DNA of 64,000 nucleotides from Branchiostoma floridae (Eukaryota > Chordata > Leptocardii > Amphioxiformes > Branchiostomatidae). The stretch is from assembly GCF_000003815.2 (NCBI RefSeq), contig NC_049982.1, positions 33,394,308 to 33,458,307 on the forward strand, written 5' to 3'. The notes under the pieces are model-generated. The model worked only from the letters and a program-made list of their open reading frames with translations. It ran no database searches and was not told the origin of the DNA. Each line of letters starts with the position of its first letter. Position 1 is the first letter of the stretch. This document shows, one piece after another, positions 47,060-57,345 of the stretch. The translations under genes and the position numbers were made by a program.

Positions 47060-47735
47060 GTGGGAGAAGCCACACATTTAGTATTCTCTACAGATATTCC
47101 ACCCGACCAATCAAAACTCAGAAAAAATGGAACCTGTAGCATGCAGTCCACGTTTCCAGCTTTTTGATTGGCTAACATTCTGACTGTCTGGTGGATACGT
47201 CAGGGGTAAACCTATCAACGCACAGGTCACAAAATGCACTCGGCAGCGCAGTATCACAAAAAGTAGGGGTATTGGACGTTGGGTAGAACCGGTTACGGGG
47301 CCGAAAAACGTTGAAAATGCAGCAAGTTCAGAGCATCTAATCGGCTAAATAACAACATAAAAATGCCCCACAAAAAATTATTCTAGTATTCTGTCCAAGT
47401 TTTACTGAAATACCTTCGATTATAAGCGAGAAAAATAGCCAGCGGAAGCTCACGGTTTTTTTCAAGCAACGCAATACACTTGTATACCTGTTAAAACCTG
47501 CGCTCGTAACATGTTGTAGCACTGGCTCAGTGGGATTATTCACGCGTGGTAAACCAACGCTCCGGGATCGAATCCGTGGACAGACAATGTTTTAAATTTT
47601 TTTTTCTTTTTGCTGCATTTTCGCGAAAATGTTGTCTTTCTTGTTGGTTCTTTTCCTGCGATTTTTGCTTTCTTTTCCCTTCGCCCACATCCTGCATTTT
47701 TTTTCAAAAATGTTGCCTTTCTAGTTTTTAATGTT
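47060..47735 (+). mobile_element. tRNA-derived SINE-like repeat, copy 2
   Basis: The same unit as 6089-6892: TGTGGGAGAAGCCACA at the left, A box TGGCTCAGTGG (47523-47533), B box GGATCGAATCC (47565-47575), a T-rich run, TTTTCGCGAAAATG and CTTCGCCCACA near the right end. The two copies diverge most in the left half. Confidence 0.65.
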
Positions 47736-48175
47736 TTCACTAGCCGACTGGTCTGTGTTCTTTTTCTTTCTGTCGTGGCCAGCCAATGAAAACTTTACAC
47801 AACGCAGAAAAGAAACTGCCTGCTTATTATCTTTTGTCCAAACCTTCCTGCTTATTGTCTTTTTTTTTTCATTGGACAGAAGTAGCATGGACACAGTTGA
47901 TGAAGGAAGCTGAAAAAAAGTTTCAGAACCTTTTTAAGTTTTAGGTATTGTATTGCTCTGTTTTTGTCTTAATTACTGAGCATTTGTGTCCACTAATGTA
48001 GTACTGCCTGTACATAATTTTGCATGTACAGTATATTTTTCAAACTACATGTAAAATACATGCTAACATGCAATTTTGCATATTATTTTGATTACATATA
48101 TCATAGGTTCAGGTCTGGACTCAACAACCAGAACCTCTGGCCCTTAAACCAGACTTGTTGCAATTTTTTTTCTGT

Positions 48176-48620
48176 CAGGGGTCGAATAACACATACTTAA
48201 CTTGCAATTTGCACATAATTTTTGAGATTTGCATGTAAAAATATTCTGAAGTTGCAATATTGCATGTTGAAAATACCTGGCCTATAGTAAAAATACTGAG
48301 GCCAAGGTGCCTTTGTTTGTCTGACGGGGATCGTCACCGGTTGTCAGTAGGTGTTATAAATAGTCAAAGTTGGCTTTGCTGCAAACTTACATGCTGATTA
48401 TGTGGATATTTTTCCAAAATTTCAAGTTCTGTCTATACTTTCATGCGTCAATTTCTGTCAACCAAAAGTGACAGAATGGGCAAAATTCTGCCAAAGGACG
48501 GAATGATAGATGCTGGCTGGAACATTTCAGTATTTTGCATGTAAATTTTTCAGTTTGCACGTAAAATTTTTGGTAACTTGCAATTTTGCATGTAGCAAAA
48601 AAAATTTATTTCTATCCCTG
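48176..48620 (+). mobile_element. TIR element, CAGGG group, TTGCA motif subfamily
   Basis: Begins CAGGGGTCGAATAAC and ends TTTATTTCTATCCCTG. The flanking 5 bp are TCTGT on both sides (48171-48175 and 48621-48625), a perfect TSD. Subterminal motifs are ACTTGCAATTTGCAC, TTTGCATGTAAAA and AACTTGCAATTTTGCATGT, the GCA core again but without GGT or CCC. The structure, size (445 bp) and TSD length place it with the CAGGGCTC elements. Confidence 0.82.
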
Positions 48621-49124
48621 TCTGTCTGTTTTTTTTAAAAAAAGTCTTGGGGCCCTTATGATTTAAGAACTCCTTGGGCTTTTTTGTGAAAACATTCTAA
48701 ACTCGATAACTGAAGAAAGGAACAACAGATTTTTAGCATTTGGGCATGTAGGTAGCTTGGCAAACATGTAATGATATGCATATTATGCTAATGAGTACTT
48801 GATTTGCGTAAGTAATGAGGAAATGGTATTCTATTGTTTTCAATGATTTGATTTCAATAATTCTGTAATGTAATTCATGACAGGCACCAAATTTGAAAAT
48901 AGGGAACTGATTTACATAATCAACATAATCAATACAAAACTGTCAAAACTGCTAGTGCTAAGTAAGAAACAGTTTAATCAGTCATATAATGTTTATATTA
49001 CATTTTGATTTACTTATATCGTAAAATGATATTATGTATTGTTTGCTATGAGTTGTATTGACAGGTTTATGCATTAACCTCCCTAGGGCACATTGAAAAG
49101 CTCTGAGATATATAGAAATAATAG

Positions 49125-49236
49125 AATACAACACGGTGTATTCCGTATCACCCGAGGTACCAGCCCGACCGCGGGAAGGATCCGACCCGCGGGAGGGCTG
49201 GGACCGGGGGCGATGCGGAATACATTGTGTTGTATT
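49125..49236. repeat. 112-bp fold-back palindrome, GC-rich centre
   Basis: Arms AATACAACACGGTGTATTCCG and CGGAATACATTGTGTTGTATT pair with few mismatches. Inside, ACCCGAGGTACCAGCCC faces GGGCTGGGACCGGGGGCG, and the core CCGCGGG...CCCGCGG pairs again. The whole can form one long hairpin, standing out from the AT-rich surroundings. Confidence 0.85.
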
Positions 49237-50034
49237 TTATTTTTATGTCATACCAACCTGAGAAAACACATGTTTCGATAGGAAATGCACCAGAAGTTGA
49301 GAAAATGTTGTATCCTCGAACAAAAGATTGTAACAACAGCAATTCGGCCCGTTTGAAATAGTTTGATTTACTCGAAGGAAGCCCGTGTAATACAGAAAGT
49401 TATCACATGGTCCGGAACACTTGTATCGAACGTTTTCGCGGCCCAGGTATGACACAAAAGGCGTTATGTCACCCCTGGTAAACTAAAACAAACAAACAGA
49501 CATTTCTGCATTTACATGTTTGCAAAACTCTGTTTGTCTTACCGAAATGTATGAAACCATTTTGATTTTTGTTTGCATCATGAACAGGGCGTTATTTTGG
49601 GCAAGATTCTAATTATGTTTTGATATGACAAACCCATGTTTTCCATAGAAACTATACTCCTCTGAACAGTAGTCTAATGGCAACACGTATGATAGTGAGT
49701 TGAAAGCTTACAATCTTTCCTATTTGCCACTTGATTACTATTCAGAATGGTTCATGGATCAATATTGGGAAGATTGTATGCACTGTAGCCTGACCAAGCA
49801 ACAATACAATCATGTAGAGTGGGAAATGACTTTACTTATAGTCTAGGAAGGCAACACTCATGAAAGAGACAGACTACTCTGGATTGAACGTGGTCATAAT
49901 GTTTCAATCAGTGAAAGTATTTTGGTGAGAAAGATTTTCAAGTACTATGTGGTTGTAAGCAGTGCTTTGTTTCATAATATTATGGAGTATCCATCCATTG
50001 AAATTTTGCTAGTTCAAGAAGTTGTATTTGATAT

Positions 50035-50219
50035 ACTGTAAATGCAGAAATGTTCGCGGTGGACCACTTCACCGCGAACTTAAAACCACCGCGAACATTT
50101 TTCTATTATAGTATTAGACTACAGTCTATGGTGTTACCGCGAAATTAAAACCACCGCGAAAAGTTATTTTTCCCGCTACCGCGAAATTAAACCCCCGCGA
50201 ACTTAAATGCATTTACAGT
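50035..50219. mobile_element. Palindromic ACTGTAAATGCA element with ACCGCGAA iterations
   Basis: The ends ACTGTAAATGCA and TGCATTTACAGT are perfect inverted 12-mers. Between them (C)CGCGAA..TTAAA is repeated about five times. Decayed copies occur near 3719-3851, 34402 and 44305-44375. It is 185 bp, so non-coding. No clear TSD. Confidence 0.75.
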
Positions 50220-50549
50220 CATCTTAGACAGCCATAATTCTCATTTTTGTATGAACAGATTCTAGCATGATCTTGTACTTGTAGGAAGGTGAACTCAGGT
50301 TCCAAGGATATAGGGTGATGTTTTTTTGCATGCTGTAAGTGATATTGAAAATAAGTACTGCCTTTAATAGATAGCCTTACTTACTTGTATTTACTTACCT
50401 ACAATGAAACTTGTTCGTATGTCATTACCTAAAAGTTTGACCTCTGACCTCCCGTAGAATGTTTTTACTCTTAGGTTTCTGTAGTTATGTAATATTTTAT
50501 TTCCTGTTTCTTTGAAATTATTATGTATATGCTGTTTTATGTGAAATTG

Positions 50550-50660
50550 TCTTGTACCATTGTTATGTTATGTTATTTGTAGACCTATGTAATCAGCTTG
50601 TGCTGCCTATAGGTCTGTGTAATGTACTGTTGCATTTTGAATGAATAAAAATAAAAAGTA
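50550..50660. repeat. Possible retroposon 3' tail
   Basis: GACCTATGTAATCAGCTTGTGC and CCTATAGGTCTGTGTAATG precede TTGCATTTTGAATGAATAAA with A-rich sequence, like the 3' end of a LINE. A similar ending (GGATATGCAATAAAGATCATT) is at about 37880. No coding part is attached. Confidence 0.35.
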
Positions 50661-50733
50661 CTGCCACCATGAGAATTTTTTACAACAGTTGGTAGAGATT
50701 TTATTGCAACAATTGTCTGATTTGCTGCGGCAG

Positions 50734-50883
50734 GTTTACGTGGAGTTTGATGACCGGGACTGGGAGCAGCGAGAGTGGCTCAAGGTTTATGAGGGAGGCT
50801 TCCAGGTGTTCCTTGTGGAGAAAACATTGGTGTGGGGCCAGCGTAGGGGCATCTCCAAGTCTGCCATCCTCTGGCCTGCCCTG
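50734..50883 (+). CDS. KDM3: KDM3/JMJD1-type histone demethylase, second coding exon
   Basis: The acceptor TTTGCTGCGGCAG precedes GTT at 50734 and the donor GTAGGT follows CTG at 50883. The exon is exactly 50 codons and phase 0 at both ends, so it joins the first exon without frameshift. The peptide VYVEFDDRDWEQREWLKVYE followed by FLVEKTLVWGQR and ILWPAL matches the conserved N-terminal domain of JMJD1C (VYVEFDD..W..REW.KVYE, FLVE..LVW, WPAL) as I recall it; KDM3A and KDM3B are less similar. This region precedes the zinc finger and JmjC domain. The long upstream intron (21.2 kb) is filled with transposon remnants. Confidence 0.93.
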
Positions 50884-51539
50884 GTAGGTGAAAATCATCC
50901 TTTGATGATGTATTTATCTTGCTACTTGTCAGATTAAAATTCTCTAGTCAACTCCAATTAACAATACATTGTAAAGTTTAAATGGATTTAATTTTGCAGT
51001 TGGAAGAAAATGTAGTGTTCCTAGTTTGAACGAGGGAGTACAAATGTAGGTGATGCACAAGACAAAACCGATATTTACTTGATGGTTTTGTGTTTGAGTT
51101 AAAGAGGTCACTCCTCAAATCACATTAACATCTGAAACACTTCCCCTTTGCAGTATGTTAGCAGGTAAGTCAGAAAAGAAGTATTTGCAGTATTAGTATT
51201 ACTATTATCTTATTGCTTTTATGGCTTTCAAAAGGAGGAAAATAATGTAGAAATATCAGCTTGATATATTTTGTACACATAATGGCCATCAAAATATAGT
51301 GTGCACATAGACATTAACTGTCCCACAGCAGGTTTTGCATAACAAAAATGTGTGACAATCCCATGAGAAAAGGCACACCATATGGAGTGAATTCGTCATG
51401 AAAATCACCTGACCTTTTCCTGGGCACATGACCCCACTTCCACAAACAAATTCACCACATGTCTGACCCTGCTATTTAAAACTGACACCCCATGACCTGT
51501 GTTTGTGGATCTACCTCTCACAACTGCAGACAGAGGTTT

Positions 51540-51720
51540 GCAGGGTTTTTGGCGACGCCATAGGGGCGAGCCTAACAGAGAACTGTGCGTCCGGTTGTCA
51601 AGAATTCCCAGAATTGTATAGTTATGTCAGGAATATTTCCTGCAAGAATTCCCAGAATTGTATAGTTATGTCAGGAATATTTCCTGCACGTGCGTAGTTG
51701 CATCATGCAGGACTGAACCA
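51540..51720 (+). repeat. Dispersed repeat with internal 44-bp tandem duplication
   Basis: TTTTTGGCGACGCCATAGGGGCGAGCC ... AGAATTCCCAGAATTG is shared with 54185-54300 (GGCGATGCCTCAAGGGCTAGCC...GGAATTCCCAGAATTG). Here the 44-bp unit from AGAATTCCCAG to TTTCCTGCA is present twice in tandem (51601-51644 and 51645-51688), apparently identical. The other copy has it once. Confidence 0.75.
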
Positions 51721-52410
51721 TTACCTCCATGGGTAGGCTTTTTAGTCCCAGCCAGTGCCTGTCCTTCCATCCTTTTATGGAATTTTGCAGCTGGGGACGG
51801 GGAAAAAATTTGCCCATTCCGTCCTCTGTGATGGACACAGATATATTTATGTCAAAATAGAAAAAAAAACTGAAAGACTTTGTGTAATTTTTCACCAAAA
51901 CAGATGCAGCTGAACAGCATAGTTTACCAGCTAAATTTACCAATTTATTTAAGGAAATAGCTTTTTAGAGGGTCTATAGATTTCTAAATTTTCAGGACCC
52001 AAGACCCCCTTGGAACATCTCACGATGTCTTGCGTTTTTGGCGCTCGATGGGATTCCCATTCAAAATCGAGTTGACGGAAAATGATTTCAGGCTGGCTAC
52101 AACCCTGGTCCCAAGGCTCACACCGCCATTACGTGTGCATGGTGGTATCAGAACTGGCGGTGAGTTTTGACTGCTCGCAAGCCACTGAAATCACTTTGGG
52201 TTCGGGTGGAGCATGGGTATGGTGTACGCCAGTCTCATTTGCATCTCAGAGCCTCAGTTCGAAGCAATCAGCATGGTGGGATCAGATAGAAAAGCAAATA
52301 ATCTACATTTTGGTGTGTGTACATGTTTTGTACCAAAATTTTAAGGCGCACTATACAGTTATTTTATGTTGTATACAGTTTATTATTTTTCCAGTACATA
52401 CACTCACAGG

Positions 52411-52620
52411 TAGGGGTGGGTACCAGTACAGAAAATTCGGGTCCAGGTCCGGTTCAGGTCCTGAGGATCAGGTCCAGGTCAGGACCTGAACCTGGACCTG
52501 ATTCAGTATGTGAGAACTTGTGAATGGACAATACTCAAAACATTGGTCCATTTCGCAACAAAGGAATCTGTTTTGTGGAGTATTTGACTCCCACTGGTGT
52601 TTTAAAATTCTACCCTACCC
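52411..52620 (+). mobile_element. TAGGGGTGGGTACC element, one end
   Basis: TAGGGGTGGGTACCAGTAC then iterated GGTCCAGGTCC, GGTTCAGGTCC, GGACCTGAACC. The following 100 bp (CTCAAAACATTGGTCCATTTCG, GGAGTATTTGACTCCCACTGG) match the right half of 26524-27204 in reverse. The other terminus is not recognised. Confidence 0.6.
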
Positions 52621-53394
52621 ACAGGTCATTGACTTGTTTTCAGGTTGGCCTGGAATATTGTACAATACATATCATTGCACAACATAAAATAACCAAATAA
52701 GTGTTGTTACACGCTTGTTACCTGTTTGCAGTCCAAGCAAGCCTGTTTTGTTTTTGTTGTCATTGAAAGGAAACATAATTTGTGAATGTGAGCTTATTTC
52801 TGTTGATATGATCACTAATGTTCACTTTTACTTTGTATGATAAAAAATTCAATAACTTAGCAAGTTTTGTTTGTTGAATGTGATATCAAGGAACAGTACT
52901 CGCCACACACAGGAGAACTTTATTTTTCCTTGACAACTGTGCCCTGCAAACATTCATCGTGTTAAACGACCTTTATAAATACAGCCAGGTCATAGGATAA
53001 AAGGCGAATACTAAAACACACCAACAACAGCAAATGTACAATCTAATACATATAAACCATAACTCCGTCGCCATGGCAAATGCATTTCATTGCCACACTT
53101 TTTACTTTTACAGGTCTTATCCATTCTTTGTTCACCCCTCTAAAGAATGGTTTGATTGTTTGGTAAGCCAGGCAGGGATTAATTTGTAAACATGGATGCT
53201 CCAAAACACATTCTCTAGCCAGACGTTTCCAAAACGTTTTGTAATTAGCTGGATCTGGCGAATGACTCATCATGAATGCCAAAGCTCTGTAAATCCTGCT
53301 TACATGGGATAGTGAAAGTTTATACTAAATTATAGCTTTCATTTTGATATTTTGCCTCCTAAATTGAATCTGTTTTGTGTTATGGCCAGCAACT

Positions 53395-53575
53395 TGAGTT
53401 CTCGCTGGTTGACTGAAGAAACACCCTACCTACACACCAAGTATGAAACCAATCCACCAAGCTGTTTGAGTCATCTCGTCGACACATGCAAACATATAGA
53501 CGCACAAACACTAGTGAAAACGTAACCTCCATGTTATTTCATGGAGGTAAAAAGTAACCTCTATAGAACAACAAT
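53395..53575. repeat. Dispersed repeat with ACCTCCATG/CATGGAGGT hairpin
   Basis: TAACCTCCATG-TTATTT-CATGGAGGTA forms an 11-bp stem at about 53525-53552, followed by another partial TAACCTC. Upstream ACCCTACCTACACACCAAGTATGAAACC resembles the preceding part of the AAGGTCAAGG-type repeats. No gene. Confidence 0.4.
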
Positions 53576-54184
53576 TCTCAACTGTGTACAGTGTGCATAT
53601 TCTTCTTCCATTCGATCAATACTTCAACATACATAAAAGATTCCCTACCCTGGAAAACCACAACCAGCACCAACCTTTCATGGCCCCCTCTCAAGGCCAT
53701 AGCCATCATCCCAGTCAATGACTTGTTCAATCAGGAGAAGCCTGGCACAGTGAATGGGACAACCATAACTCGTAGAAGGTGATTTATTCTTAGCTGTGGA
53801 ACATACCATAAAAACCTGTGTGGAATACCAAATATTTCTTGTAGGCTATAGTTCCAAGGACTGCCCATGTCCTTTGGATACATTGAAACACTTTTTAGAA
53901 TTGTCATTTAACTATGTTCATGTTGTAAGAATAGGAGGGCTTGGGTTCTATAGCTTCTATATTATCTTATCAGAAATTCTGAGCCAAACCAGTTCAATTG
54001 CTATTTGTGAGCCATGTTTATTCAATCCATGCTATACTCGAGTATCAGGTAATACAATGGCAAGGTGCCTCTAGTTGTATACAGTTAGAGCAGATTTACA
54101 GTGACGGGTTTAGGATACAATGAGATCTAAGACTGTATGGTCTTTGTTTATAGCAATTACAAACTCCACTCCCCACAAAAGACG

Positions 54185-54300
54185 CTTTTTGGCGATGCCT
54201 CAAGGGCTAGCCTAATATTATAGTGTGCAACCATTTGCCAGGAATTCCCAGAATTGGACATGTATGTCTGGTATTTTTCCCCCATGCGTGCATAGTAGGA
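54185..54300 (+). repeat. Second copy of the GGCGA.GCC...GAATTCCCAGAATTG repeat
   Basis: Related to 51540-51720 but without the tandem duplication. Confidence 0.6.
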
Positions 54301-54734
54301 TCTTGTGTTAGAAGTAGGCGTTAGGGCCTTGAGTCAGGAGAATTGGTTAGCTGGGTGCCCCGGGATTATTTTGGTGGTTCAGCCACACAACGCTGACCTA
54401 GATATGTGGTGTCCCTTTTTTTTTCCCTGGTGGGAGTGTGTCCGGGGTTTTTGTGGACACCTTATCTGGGTTTTTCTACATGAAAAATGTTTTAAAACTT
54501 AAACGAGTAGCTGAAACTTGTAAGATCGTGTTAAAAAACATGCCTCCGGTCCTCGCTAAGTTGGATAGGCAGAGGAGTGTGGGGATCACGTTCCTTCAGC
54601 CATTTTGCTGATGTTATGAAACTCCTTCAGTTGCACGGTGTACTGTATATCCAATTCACCAGCGTGTTTCGTGCATTTATCTAATGTGTGCTATATAATG
54701 CAAAGTTACCCAGTTGGACCATGTATTGTATATG

Positions 54735-54900
54735 TCACAGCCAGGCTTTTAGCCAGGCATGCGGTCAACGCGTCATCTGGACGCCCTTTTCTTAGAATAA
54801 CAAGAAATTTGATGCCCCTGGACGCCCTATTCTGGGGAGAAAATCCTCTGACAAGCATGAAATTCTGATTGACCATGGATGCAACCAGGTCATCTGTGGT
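54735..54900. repeat. TIR-element fragment (CAGCCAGGCTTTTAGCC end)
   Basis: CAGCCAGGCTTTTAGCCAGG, then GGACGCCC and CTAGAATAACAAG-like phrases mirror 1700-1801. The interior (CAAGCATGAAATTCTGATTG) also matches 10590-10710. GGACGC motifs are iterated near the end, as in the CAGCGTTCCCGCCAGG element at 11106. Confidence 0.55.
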
Positions 54901-55169
54901 CACAGTCTTCTACTGTGATATCTGTAACAGTACATTGTGTATTTTTGCCTCTTGGGATACCCTAGAATGCACTTTTTAAGTAAAATGGAAAAACTCAAAT
55001 AAAGTACGCACCCCTTCTCCACCAATTTTGAACAGACCTTTAACTGGATAAATTCAAATTTATGATGTTTTCCCCAGGTTATTTTGCATGAAATAACCTG
55101 CATTTACACTGTCATTGTCTCTATAAACTTGTGAATTGCCTACTGCAAATTATAAAAATCACTGAGAAC

Positions 55170-55364
55170 TGGTAGAAGAAATCAGGGAAAACCAGTTGTA
55201 CAAGTCAAAGTCACTAACTCAAAAGGATTGTATGCAAATACCAATCTTATGTAAATCATGTTTAGACAATTTCTTTGTTTCATGTTTAGACAACTACAAG
55301 ACAACAACAATGTGCATGTTTTGAAACATTACTAGAAGTGTAGCTCCCTCCACCTTGCTTTATT
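55170..55364. repeat. 195-bp flank copy 1 (left side of the Ngaro insertion)
   Basis: Two mismatches by eye to 60127-60321. Here it is followed directly by the retrotransposon (GTGAACTTAACC...), in the other copy by TTAGGCTTTTTTACC. The junction after GCTTTATT therefore marks the integration point. Confidence 0.9.
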
Positions 55365-55780
55365 GTGAACTTAACCATTCTTGCAATGGTTGAGTGATGT
55401 TAATTCGTCAAATCCAGCTGGTGAGATGAATTTGACAGCCCAATCTGTGGTCCCAGACATTCGTCTCCCTTAGCAAAGCTTGCTATTAGATTCATAGATT
55501 CTTATACTTGTGCTAACTTTACACCAAGCTGGTTGCCAGACGAATCTCATTTTATAGTGTGAATGTCTCTTTCAAAATGTTGTTTTAACGCTTCCAGCCT
55601 AATTCTCACCTACCCGGCAGTAATCAGTCGTCTCTCCAAACAACTCCTTCGTCTACCATACTAGCTTGGTGTCAGTAATTAGCTTTGAATTGTTAATAAC
55701 CCAAGCTGGGGATATATTCAGACTCCAGTCAAGCTATCTCAATTCTGACTCAGACTTCAAGCAGGAGCTGTCAAGTTTTT
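55365..55780 (+). repeat. Split direct repeat A1 of Ngaro-type retrotransposon
   Basis: This 416-bp segment recurs apparently unchanged at 58581-58996. It starts GTGAACTTAACCATTCTTGC and contains the small inverted pair AACCATT/AATGGTT. It is the left terminal repeat and leader of the element. Confidence 0.95.
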
Positions 55781-55816
55781 TCAGAGCCAAGAAGATCTCA
55801 GTCTTAGAGGGTAGAG

Positions 55817-56222
55817 ATGCCCCCATCACGGAGGCGAAGAAGCGAAAGACAAAGAGCTCTGGATCGGCTAGCCGCTCACAATAAGTCTCCAGAGAGGAGC
55901 AACAACGGCAAGGACGGGAATAAGAATAGTAAGAAGAACCCCAAGGACAAACCCAAGGAGAAACCCAGGGACAAAGAGAAGACTCTCAACCAACAACAGG
56001 ATGACGCCACTCAGCAAGAACTTCGCAGCCTCAGGGAAGAAGTTGCTCGCTATAAGGCAGAGGAAGAGAAACGGCGCAACACAGGGACTCAAGAGGGCAT
56101 CCAGCAGCAACATCCGAACGGGGGCCAGCAGCAGATGCAACAAGGGAACCAGCAGCTTCTACAGCAGGGACCCCAGGCAAGCCAGGGACAAGTACAGCCG
56201 GACATTCAGCTACTACATGTGC
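55817..56222 (+). pseudogene. gag-like ORF1, 3'-truncated by internal deletion
   Basis: It begins MPPSRRRRSERQRALDRL and is very rich in Lys/Arg then Gln/Asn (KPKEKPRDKEK, coiled REEVARYKAEEEKRR, QQQ-rich tail), a nucleic-acid-binding character typical of gag-like ORF1 products of Ngaro elements. The frame stays open to 56308. From about 56222, however, the DNA encodes the reverse transcriptase in another frame (AFRIIPLHPKEHELFG), so the last residues of this frame are not native. The C-terminal half of ORF1 and the RT N-terminus are missing. Confidence 0.7.
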
Positions 56223-57345
56223 CTTTAGAATCATCCCACTACACCCTAAGGAACATGAACTGTTTGGCATTTGTTGGGATAATAAATTCTATTACGATAA
56301 ATGCCTAGCCTTTGGTCTCCGAAGCGCCCCCTGTATTTTCAGCTCTTTTTCGGATATGTTGGAATGGATTCTCAAGTTTAATCACCAAATTGAAGAAATT
56401 ATCCATATCTTGGATGATTTTCTTTTGGCCACAACACCAAACGAGCAACTATGTAAGGATAAACTTCAAACCATGTTGAAGGTTTTCAACAACCTAGGGG
56501 TCCCAATAGCAGAGGAGAAAACAGAAGGACCTTCTCAAGTGCTAGTTTTCATGGGAATTGAGCTAGATTCTTTGAAGCAAGAAGCTAGGCTTCCATTAGA
56601 CAAACTACAGCGTCTAAAAATGAGCTTTGTGGATTGGAGGGCTAGAAACAGATGCACTCTAAAAGAACTACAGTCCCTCATTGGTATGCTAAATTGGGTT
56701 TGCATAATCATTCCAGCAGGTAGGGCCTTCTTGCAACGTATGATAGCCTTGACTAGAGGAGTCAAACGTGCCAGACATCGCATAAGACTTACTACTGGGT
56801 TCAGGAAAGATCTAGCTGTTTGGGAGACTTTTGTACAAAACTGGAACGGCAAGTCTTTTTTCCTACAAGAAGAATGCGACAATCGCGAGCTGGTAGAGAT
56901 CTTTACCGATGCATCAGGCACAGAGGGATTCGGAGCTTTCTACAAGGGCCTTTGGTTCAATGGGAGATGGCCTTCCCAGTATCGGCTTTCCAAAAAAGCA
57001 GGCATAAGCATAGAATGGCAGGAGCTGTACCCTATTACAGTAGCTTGCACATTGTGGGGTGATCATTTCCGTAACAAAAGGGTCACTGTTTGGTGCGATA
57101 ATCAGTCAGTAGTAGCTATAATCAATTCTATGAAGTCAAAAATACCTAAGATCATGGATCTAGTGAGACCAATCGTAGCCATATCTTTGGAACAAAACTT
57201 TGTCTTGAAAGCAGTCCACCTGACTAGCGAAGAAAACAGCTTAGCCGATGCATTATCCCGTTTTCAGATGGACAAATTCAGACAACTGGCTCCGCAAGCT
57301 GCTCTAGTCTCTTGTTCCATCCCCGAATCACTGATGCTGAACTAA
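56221..57345 (+). pseudogene. Ngaro/DIRS-type reverse transcriptase and RNase H, N-terminally truncated
   Basis: The frame is readable from about 56221: AFRIIPLHPKEHELFG (RT block with the conserved AFR..P), LAFGLRSAPCIF (motif B), LDDFLL (motif C, DD catalytic pair near 56413), then the connection region. RNase H follows: FTDASGTEGFGAF (first Asp), the Glu of IEWQELYPI, WCDNQSVV (Asp) and ENSLADALSR (last Asp). RT motif A and everything before it are deleted, so the enzyme cannot be active from this copy. The first Met (56356) lies inside the domain. It ends 34 bases inside the recombinase frame, as DIRS-order ORFs often overlap. Confidence 0.9.
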
